NCBI GenBank assembly: GCA_038237225.1
Contig: JBBRYX010000007.1
Span: 62,001 to 126,000 of the forward strand
Source: DASVUC01 sp038237225
GTDB lineage: Bacteria > Planctomycetota > Phycisphaerae > Tepidisphaerales > Tepidisphaeraceae
Direction of reading: 5' to 3'
DNA: 64,000 nucleotides
The notes beneath the pieces are model-generated. The model was not told the DNA's origin, ran no database searches, and saw only the letters and a list, made by a program, of their open reading frames with translations. Each line of letters starts with the position of its first letter. The first letter of the stretch is position 1. Of this stretch, positions 58,507-64,000 are shown piece by piece. A program made the translations under genes and the position numbers.

Positions 58507-59316
58507 ATGCCTATCAACGTCCCCGAGCAGGATACCTGGCGAATCTTCCGCATCATGGCCGAGTTCGTCGAAGGTTTTGAAGTCATGTCGCAGGTTGGCC
58601 CCGCGGTTTCAATCTTCGGCTCGGCGCGCACGCCGCCGGATGATCCGTATTTTAAAGCGGCAGAAGAAACCGCCCGCTTGCTCGCCAGGCACAAGCTCGC
58701 CGTCATCACCGGCGGCGGACCGGGAATCATGGAAGCCGCTAACAAAGGCGCGTTCGAAGCGGGCGGCGTCTCCGTCGGCTGCAACATCACCCTTCCGCAG
58801 GAACAGGAAGCCAACAAGTACCAGACCCTCTCGCTCGATTTCCACTACTTTTATGCGCGCAAGGTCATGTTCACAAAATACGCCTCAGCTTTCATCTGCT
58901 TCCCCGGAGGCTACGGCACGCTCGATGAATTCTTCGAGACCCTCACCCTCGTCCAAACCTTGAAGGTCGAAGCCTTCCCGATCCTTCTGTATGGCTCCGA
59001 GTATTGGCAGGGACTTGTCGATTGGCTCGAACGACAAGTTCGACCGCGCTACATCGACCCCGAGGACATCGGTATCTTCAAAGTCGTTGACACCCCCCGG
59101 GATTGCGTAAAATTTGTCCGCCAGGGCATCAAGAAACACTGGTGGCGGCCCATCGACACCGATCTGCAAAAGGTCGTCGCCAACGGCGATTCCCTCAACA
59201 AGAAACCCGTTCAAGGCTCCGCCGCCGAAGATACCGGTGAAGGCACCCGCTACGGAAAGCGCCCAAAACACCCCGACAAAGAACACGTCCAATTCTCGCG
59301 CAAACCGCAGCAGTAG
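58507..59316 (+). CDS. LOG-family Rossmann protein (TIGR00730 type)
   Basis: 269 residues. VSIFGSARTPPDDPYF, VITGGGPGIMEAANKGAFEA and the catalytic FPGGYGTLDEFFETLTLVQT are diagnostic (PGGxGTxxE). Members are phosphoribohydrolases on nucleoside monophosphates, including cytokinin ribotides. The C-terminus adds ~45 Lys/Pro/Thr-rich residues (KKPVQGSAAEDTGEGTRYGK). AT-rich GCGCTCGCGCC leader upstream; start at MPINVPEQD. Confidence 0.9.
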   Translation: MPINVPEQDTWRIFRIMAEFVEGFEVMSQVGPAVSIFGSARTPPDDPYFKAAEETARLLARHKLAVITGGGPGIMEAANKGAFEAGGVSVGCNITLPQEQEANKYQTLSLDFHYFYARKVMFTKYASAFICFPGGYGTLDEFFETLTLVQTLKVEAFPILLYGSEYWQGLVDWLERQVRPRYIDPEDIGIFKVVDTPRDCVKFVRQGIKKHWWRPIDTDLQKVVANGDSLNKKPVQGSAAEDTGEGTRYGKRPKHPDKEHVQFSRKPQQ

Positions 59317-59502
59317 CCTGCGAAGGAATGACCAATGACGAAACCAGAATGACGAATCGTGGGGAAGGATGGGGGGGATTGCGGGGCGCGGCGCGCGGTG
59401 GCGCGGGCGGGGCGGGGGCTGCGTCTCGGCAGTTGCGTGTCCGGCCCGGGTTTGCCCCAACTTGACACTCCCTTTCCACCCCCCGGATAATCAACCCTCT
59501 CA

Positions 59503-60627
59503 ATGCCCGTACCCGTCATCCAAATCTTCGACGTCGGTGACTACGAAGCCGAAATTGCCCGAGCCGCCGACGAACTCGCCAAAGGCAACCTCGTCCTTCT
59601 CCCCACCGAAACCGTCTACGGCGCCGCCGCGCTCATCACCAACCCCCCGGCCACCGCCCGCCTCCAGGCCTTGCGTGGAACCCCCGACAACAAACCCTTC
59701 AACATCCACATCGCCCACCGTGATGATGCGCTCAAATACATCGCCGAACCCAACGCCTTCGCCCAGCGCCTCATGCGAAAGCTCTGGCCCGGCCCTGTCG
59801 GGCTGATCTTCGACGTCCCCGAACCCCGCCGCCGCGAAGTCGCCAAGGTGCTGAACCTCACCGATGATTCTCTTTACGACAACGGCTCCATCACCATCCG
59901 CTGCCCCGATCACATTGTCGCAACGGATGTGCTGTCCCGCGTCAACGGCCCCGTCGCCCTCACCGTCGCCAATTCCTCTCCGTCTCTCTCCTCGCCAACA
60001 GCCCTCGCCGACGATCTGCGGGGCAAGGTAGACCTGATCCTCGACGCCGGACCCTCGCGATATTCCAAACCGTCTACCTTGCTCCGCGTCAAAACCGGAA
60101 GCTACGAAATCGTCCGTGCGGGCGTCTATGATGAGCGCATCATCGAGCGTCTCCTTCGCACAACCTTCTTGTTCGTCTGCTCCGGCAACACCTGCCGTTC
60201 CCCGATGGCCGAGGCCCTCGCAAAATCCGCTCTCGCCAATCGTCTCGGCATCTCCACCGACGACCTCGAAAAGAAGGGCATCTCCGTCATCTCCGCCGGC
60301 TCCTTCGCGATGCCCGGCGCTCGAGCTGCGCCCCAAGCCGTCGAAGCGCTCAAGGCTCTCGGCTCCGATCTCTCCCGCCACCGCTCGCGACCGCTGACCG
60401 TGGAGCTCATTCACCAGGCCGATGCTATCTTCACCATGAGCCGCGCCCACGCCGGCGCCGTCATTTCTCTCGTCCCATCGGCCGCCGAAAAAACCGTCAC
60501 CCTCAACCCCTCCGGCGACATCGACGACCCCATCGGCGGCGACCTCTCGCTCTACCAGGAGCTCGCCGGTCAGATGCGCCTTCTCATCGAAAAACGCCTC
60601 GAAGAAAAAGTTCCCCAACTGCTCTGA
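59503..60627 (+). CDS. TsaC-type threonylcarbamoyl-AMP synthase fused to YwlE-type arginine phosphatase
   Basis: 374 residues, two domains. Residues 1-~212 are YrdC/TsaC: LAKGNLVLLPTETVYGAAAL, PDNKPFNIHI, LWPGPVGLIF, SITIRCPDH and VNGPVALTVANSSPS; this makes the activated intermediate for t6A37 in tRNA. Residues ~220-374 are a low-molecular-weight tyrosine-phosphatase fold: FVCSGNTCRSPMAEAL with Cys226 and Arg232, and catalytic Asp in DIDDPIGGDL. Within the P-loop the residue before the second Cys is Thr, as in YwlE (CTGNTCRS), which is associated with protein-arginine phosphatase specificity. rpiB follows, matching the Bacillus ywlC-ywlE-ywlF order. Confidence 0.9.
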   Translation: MPVPVIQIFDVGDYEAEIARAADELAKGNLVLLPTETVYGAAALITNPPATARLQALRGTPDNKPFNIHIAHRDDALKYIAEPNAFAQRLMRKLWPGPVGLIFDVPEPRRREVAKVLNLTDDSLYDNGSITIRCPDHIVATDVLSRVNGPVALTVANSSPSLSSPTALADDLRGKVDLILDAGPSRYSKPSTLLRVKTGSYEIVRAGVYDERIIERLLRTTFLFVCSGNTCRSPMAEALAKSALANRLGISTDDLEKKGISVISAGSFAMPGARAAPQAVEALKALGSDLSRHRSRPLTVELIHQADAIFTMSRAHAGAVISLVPSAAEKTVTLNPSGDIDDPIGGDLSLYQELAGQMRLLIEKRLEEKVPQLL

Positions 60628-60666
60628 TAGCCGGCAATCAACCACTCCGCCGGCGCAATCTGATTT

Positions 60667-60698
60667 GTAGGGGCGACACTTGTGTCGCCCTCTTTGTC
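60667..60698. repeat. GTAGGGGCGACA palindromic repeat
   Basis: TGTAGGGGCGACACTTGTGT followed by CGCCCTCTTTGT. Reverse complement of the element at 34408. Confidence 0.6.
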
Positions 60699-60772
60699 TC
60701 GCACAAAAGAACAACAAGGATCAGTCGACTCCTCGAAATTGGCAATCACCTCGCGGTCCCGATTTCCCGCCC

Positions 60773-60796
60773 TTTACGTTTTACGTTTTACGCTCT
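60773..60796. repeat. GTAAAAC heptamer half-element
   Basis: TTTACGTTTTACGTTTTACG, three 7-bp units of the word seen at 37213-37285 but without an opposite arm. It lies 15 nt before the rpiB start codon. Confidence 0.6.
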
Positions 60797-60810
60797 AATC
60801 TGCTCATCTC

Positions 60811-61254
60811 ATGAGAGTTGCCCTCGCCTGCGACCACCGCGGGTACGAAGCCAAAAGACGCCTCATCCCGCTCCTCACCAGCAAGGGCCACGCGCTCCAG
60901 GATTTCGGCTGCGAATCCACCTCCCCTTGCGATTACCCCGACTTCGCCATCCCCGCCGCCCGCTCGGTCGCCACCAACCACAACGAAATCGCCATCCTGA
61001 TGGACGGCTCCGGCATTGGTATGTCCATCGCCGCCAACAAGGTGAAGGGCGTCAGGGCCGCCCTCGTCCACGATGAATTCACCGCCCGCCGCGCCCGCGA
61101 GCACAATCACTGCAACGTCCTCTGCCTCGGCACCGACCTCCTCAGCGAAGAACAAATCCGCAGCATCGTGGAAATCTTCCTCACCACCGAATTCGCCGAC
61201 GGCCGCCACCGCCAACGCGTCGAAAAGCTCACCCAGGCGGAACAAGAAGCCTGA
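60811..61254 (+). CDS. rpiB: Ribose-5-phosphate isomerase B, atypical active site
   Basis: 147 residues. MRVALACDHRGYEAKRRLIP, CDYPDFAIPAA and VRAALVHDEFTARRAREHNH match RpiB. The active loop reads ILMDGSGIGMSIAANKVKGV: the position of the catalytic Cys (E. coli ICGTG) is Asp65, and the Glu used in actinobacterial RpiB (GNGEQ) is Met here. Whether Asp65 can act as base is unknown; a related sugar-phosphate isomerase activity is possible. Follows the TsaC-phosphatase fusion. Confidence 0.9.
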   Translation: MRVALACDHRGYEAKRRLIPLLTSKGHALQDFGCESTSPCDYPDFAIPAARSVATNHNEIAILMDGSGIGMSIAANKVKGVRAALVHDEFTARRAREHNHCNVLCLGTDLLSEEQIRSIVEIFLTTEFADGRHRQRVEKLTQAEQEA

Positions 61255-61295
61255 AGTCTGATCAACGCTTGCGATGAATTGAGCGACTTCCCCCG

Positions 61296-61320
61296 CAGCA
61301 CGGGCATCTTGCCCGTGTGT
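61296..61320. repeat. Single arm of the CACGGGCATCTTGCCCGTG family
   Basis: GCAGCACGGGCATCTTGCCC GTGTG, self-complementary around the CATCTTG centre, between the convergent rpiB and trkH. Confidence 0.6.
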
Positions 61321-61351
61321 TACGGCTTAGAATCACAAGAAACTCGATAAA

Positions 61352-62611
61352 TTAACCCACCGCCAAATCCCCGTCTTTCACCCCCGCCGCACCCCACCAC
61401 AAAATCCCCATCGGCACCACCCTCCCCAAAAACATCGCCCCCGAAAGCACCATCATCCCTCCCCCCGTCATCGAAATCGGATCCTGCGAAAACCCCACCA
61501 GGCTCACCGCACTCACCGCAATAAAAAACAGCCGATCCACCGGCAACTCCGGATGCAACCCCAGCAAACCCAGAAAAGTTACCGCCACCAGCATCCCATA
61601 AGCCCCCACCCAAATCACCGCCACCGCAAACAATCTGCCCACGACCTCCCCGCGCAGCGCTCGTCTCACGCCGCGAAAGATCTCATATACCGTGGTCACC
61701 TTCACTCCCCCCGCGCTCGATCCACTCGCCCCTCCCACAAGCATCAACCCCACCAGCAGCCACAATCCCACCCGTGTCAGAACGGTGACCGCGACCACCG
61801 GCATTCCCGCCGTCCGCGCATCGATCGACAACGCCGACCCGTTCCCAAGCGCACTGCTCCACGACGAAATGTTCGTCACCGAAATTGTCTGCCAAGGCAC
61901 ACAAGCCGCAACACCAACCAGATAAAGCAGCGCCGTCATCCCCAGCACCACCCGCGTGTGCATCATCATCCGATGCTTCCCAAACAGCGCGGCGCTCAAG
62001 TCCAGCAGCACCGGGATCCCCATTCCTCCAAGCGTCGCCAACCCCATCAGCACCCCATGCGTCCGCCAATCCAGCACGCCCGGCAACGTCCCGAGCACGA
62101 TCCCACAATTGCCGAAAGCGCTCGCTGCCTGCACCGCCGCCGCCGCGATAGGCCGCATCGGATCCGCAAGCAGCGCCGTCCCCGCGAACACCGAAAGCAC
62201 ATACCACAAAACCGTCCCCGCGATCACCTCCCGATCCGAGAACCGCATTGCCGCCACGCGCACCACCGCCAGCCCTCCCACGATCAGCGCAAACAAAGTG
62301 CCGACGACCATCAAGCCCACCACCACAACCTGCCCGCCGGCCCCATAGCGATCGATCGCCGTCGTCTGGGAAAATCCCGTCAGCGTCGCCGTGTTCATCA
62401 CCGAAAACACCGCACGCTCGAAGCTCAATTCATTCCCCGCGATCGTCGCCCCCGGCACCCGCAGCAACACAAATCCCGCCACCAGCGAAACCAAAAACGC
62501 AGCCGTCCCCCAAAGCGCAACCGTCGCTCCCTCCCGCCGCGCCGACAGCGGGAGGGGGGAGACGCTTTCGTAGTCATTCGCCTTGAGCGCCGCTCGACTC
62601 ATCCCATCCAC
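61352..62611 (-). CDS. TrkH/KtrB-type potassium transporter
   Basis: 419 residues, about ten membrane helices in four pore-loop repeats: NTATLTGFS, ASAFGNCGI, DARTAGMPV and SAVSLVGFS hold the potassium selectivity filter glycines. GGASGSSAGGVKVTT is the gating-loop region of the TrkH/KtrB family. The regulatory TrkA/KtrA subunit is not in this window. The start is a GTG sharing a base with the hisI stop (TAGTG); an ATG three codons in (MSRAAL) is an alternative. Confidence 0.9.
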   Translation of the reverse strand: MDGMSRAALKANDYESVSPLPLSARREGATVALWGTAAFLVSLVAGFVLLRVPGATIAGNELSFERAVFSVMNTATLTGFSQTTAIDRYGAGGQVVVVGLMVVGTLFALIVGGLAVVRVAAMRFSDREVIAGTVLWYVLSVFAGTALLADPMRPIAAAAVQAASAFGNCGIVLGTLPGVLDWRTHGVLMGLATLGGMGIPVLLDLSAALFGKHRMMMHTRVVLGMTALLYLVGVAACVPWQTISVTNISSWSSALGNGSALSIDARTAGMPVVAVTVLTRVGLWLLVGLMLVGGASGSSAGGVKVTTVYEIFRGVRRALRGEVVGRLFAVAVIWVGAYGMLVAVTFLGLLGLHPELPVDRLFFIAVSAVSLVGFSQDPISMTGGGMMVLSGAMFLGRVVPMGILWWGAAGVKDGDLAVG

Positions 62612-63000
62612 TACTTCTTATAAACCGCTTCCGGATCAAACACCCGCTCGGCCACGATCTTCCAATCGCTCCCACCCGCTTCATACGTTCGAAAAAAGCA
62701 ACTCCGATACCCCTCATGGCATGCCCCGCCCTCCTGCTCCACCTTGATCACCACGGCATCCTGATCGCAATCCGTCCGAATCTCCTTCACCCACTGAAAA
62801 TGCCCGCTCGTCTCACCCTTGAGCGCCACCCTCCCCCGGCTGCGGCTAAAAGTATGCACCTTCCCCGTCTCGATCGTCCTCTCCAGCGCTGCACGATTGA
62901 TATAAGCGACTACAAGCACCTCCCCATTCATCACATCCTGCACGACCAGGGGGATCAGCCCACTCGCGTCAAATCTCAACTTGTCCAGCTGAGCGTTCAT
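62611..63000 (-). CDS. hisI: Phosphoribosyl-AMP cyclohydrolase
   Basis: Opens the purine ring of phosphoribosyl-AMP in histidine synthesis. 129 residues, the single-domain HisI form without HisE. VLVVAYINRAALERTIETGK, FSRSRGRVALKGETSGHFQ and DCDQDAVVIKVEQEGGACHE with GYRSCFFR contain the zinc and catalytic residues. Translationally coupled to trkH; no other his gene in the window. Confidence 0.95.
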   Translation of the reverse strand: MNAQLDKLRFDASGLIPLVVQDVMNGEVLVVAYINRAALERTIETGKVHTFSRSRGRVALKGETSGHFQWVKEIRTDCDQDAVVIKVEQEGGACHEGYRSCFFRTYEAGGSDWKIVAERVFDPEAVYKK

Positions 63001-63048
63001 ATAGCCTTCTCACTAAAACGTTCATTACTCCTGCACAACACAAGCGCA

Positions 63049-63252
63049 TTATCCAGGGCGTCTCGCGATCAACTTCTGAACCTTTGGCACCAGTTCAACC
63101 GGAACGGCCATCATCGTCATATGGGTGCTTCGATACGCCGCCTCATCCTCAGCGGCAGCATCGTCCTCACTTTGGTTGTCGAAATGTGAGACCAAAGCTT
63201 TCACCTGTTTGTCATTCCAACCCTTCGGGAATTTCACTTTTGGCTTTTTCAT
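63049..63252 (-). CDS. Antitoxin-like small protein
   Basis: 67 residues: KPKVKFPKGWNDKQVKALVS, HFDNQSEDDAAAEDEAAYRS, TMMAVPVELVPKVQKLIAR. The acidic middle and VPVELVPxVxxLIA end resemble a family often found beside DUF4258/BrnT-like toxins; identification is from memory of the pattern. The start overlaps the end of the toxin-like gene by 4 nt (ATGA). Confidence 0.65.
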   Translation of the reverse strand: MKKPKVKFPKGWNDKQVKALVSHFDNQSEDDAAAEDEAAYRSTHMTMMAVPVELVPKVQKLIARRPG

Positions 63253-63467
63253 CGTTCACCTCGCCCACGCATTCTTCGCTTGAACGCACGCAACGGTTTG
63301 CCACGAAGATCAAACGCGGTCACTACAAATACTCCATCCCCAACATCGTCCGGGACACAAACGACTTTCAATACCCTTCCCGCTCGGGTTCTTCCCAACA
63401 CAATTCTAGAATTGCGCGGTCCCGGAAGGTTCTCCGCCGGCCGCCGCAAAACCTCCCCAACTTCCAA
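63249..63467 (-). CDS. DUF4258/BrnT-like toxin, possibly N-terminally truncated
   Basis: 72 residues from a TTG. EVGEVLRRPAENLPGPRNSR, IVLGRTRAGRVLKVVCVPDD, VFVVTAFDLRGKPLRAFKRR is the C-terminal beta-sheet half of RelE-fold toxins of this class. The usual N-terminal helix with DxxNxxHIxxHGV-type residues is absent; an in-frame TGA upstream leaves room for only about 13 more codons without an ATG or GTG. Toxin first, antitoxin second. Confidence 0.6.
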   Translation of the reverse strand: MEVGEVLRRPAENLPGPRNSRIVLGRTRAGRVLKVVCVPDDVGDGVFVVTAFDLRGKPLRAFKRRMRGRGER

Positions 63468-63631
63468 GTCCGTCCTCCATGAGCATAAATATGCGACAAA
63501 TCCGAATCAGGGGCGGGAAAGAATCTTATTTGCAATTCGACCTCTCCTGTCAGTTTATCCGATCCGCATCACGTTGACACCCACTCCTCCTCCCGTAGCA
63601 TCACCCGCGCTGTCATAACCAGGAGTTTCCC

Positions 63632-64000
63632 GTGATCAAAAAAACAGTTACCGACATCGATGTCCGAGGCAAGAAAATCCTCATGCGCGTTGACTTTAAC
63701 GTTCCCCTCGAAGGCGACACCATCACCGACGACCGGAGGATCGTCCAGGCTATGCCCACGATCAAATCCGTCATCGAGCGTGGCGGACGCCTCATCCTCA
63801 TGTCCCACCTCGGCCGCCCCAAGGGCGCGCCCGATCCCAAATACTCCCTCAAGCCCGTCGCCCTTCGCCTCGCCCAACTCGTTAATCAATGTCACGCTGT
63901 CCCCGATCCCAAACATGAAGGCCGCAACACCACGGATCTTCACATCATGAAGGATCCCGCCGAAGCAACAGCGAACACCATGTCCGCAGTCCGCTTCGCC
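63632..64000 (+). CDS. pgk: Phosphoglycerate kinase, 3' end cut by the window
   Basis: First 123 codons. KKTVTDIDVRGKKILMRVDF, NVPLEGDTITDDRRI and LMSHLGRPKGAPDPKYSLKP are canonical PGK N-domain motifs that bind 3-phosphoglycerate. GTG start with AGGAG 7 nt upstream. Gap 63468-63631 contains no other feature. Confidence 0.97.
   Translation, partial: MIKKTVTDIDVRGKKILMRVDFNVPLEGDTITDDRRIVQAMPTIKSVIERGGRLILMSHLGRPKGAPDPKYSLKPVALRLAQLVNQCHAVPDPKHEGRNTTDLHIMKDPAEATANTMSAVRFA

Overview
This 64 kb window is a chromosomal segment of a GC-rich bacterium, most likely a planctomycete near the Phycisphaerae. The basis is inference: LEGRRML-type N-terminal surface motif on an RTX protein, a short archaeal-type phosphatidylserine decarboxylase, ribosomal proteins with long low-complexity tails, Tat-exported Gfo/Idh/MocA oxidoreductase, and DUF3179 and FHA proteins. 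No rRNA or tRNA genes, CRISPR array or prophage were seen.

Region 1 (1-14.3 kb) is a fused S10-spc-alpha ribosomal operon on the + strand: rplB(partial)-rpsS-rplV-rpsC-rplP-rpmC-rpsQ-rplN-rplX-rplE-rpsN-rpsH-rplF-rplR-rpsE-rplO-secY-map-rpmJ-rpsM-rpsK-rpoA-rplQ. The usual rpmD, adk, infA and rpsD are absent from their normal places. Most gaps in this operon hold a striking dispersed element: tandem 7-bp units (mainly ACAACGG and ACAACTG) laid out as an inverted repeat around a short loop, often ending a few bases before the next start codon. These elements are concentrated in this operon and nearly absent from the other 50 kb. They are the most unusual structure in the window.

Region 2 (14.5-35.5 kb) holds a beta-glycan-type glycosyltransferase; a minus-strand cluster for phosphatidylethanolamine synthesis (psd, pssA) with trmB and a glmM-like phosphohexomutase; an HNH nuclease coupled to a small protein; an orphan sdhB; a type IV pilus type cluster with a PilM-PilN fusion, a PilO-like protein and an unknown bitopic protein; dtd, an FHA membrane protein, a zinc-knuckle/HTH gene pair, a coiled-coil lipoprotein, an M48 protease, a PilZ protein, pyrE and a secreted FlgO/TolB-like protein.

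Region 3 (35.7-54.9 kb) holds cell-envelope and housekeeping genes: a PBP4-type peptidase, DUF3179 protein, a GT1 glycosyltransferase coupled to signal peptidase I, RidA, BtpA, a TPR lipoprotein, a redoxin, a purple-acid-phosphatase-like enzyme, an HtrA protease with glycerate kinase, cysteine desulfurase, a degenerate CaCA-like exchanger, an RTX protein and thymidylate synthase. It also has a glycosidase (GH4) fragment and a decayed nucleotidyltransferase.

Region 4 (55-64 kb) holds an oxidoreductase, a transglutaminase-like protein, an SGNH hydrolase, a LOG-family protein, a TsaC/arginine-phosphatase-type fusion followed by rpiB, trkH coupled to hisI, a toxin-antitoxin-like pair and the start of pgk. 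Three further palindromic intergenic repeat families are scattered from 22 to 61 kb, including a 102-bp MITE-like hairpin in four near-complete copies.
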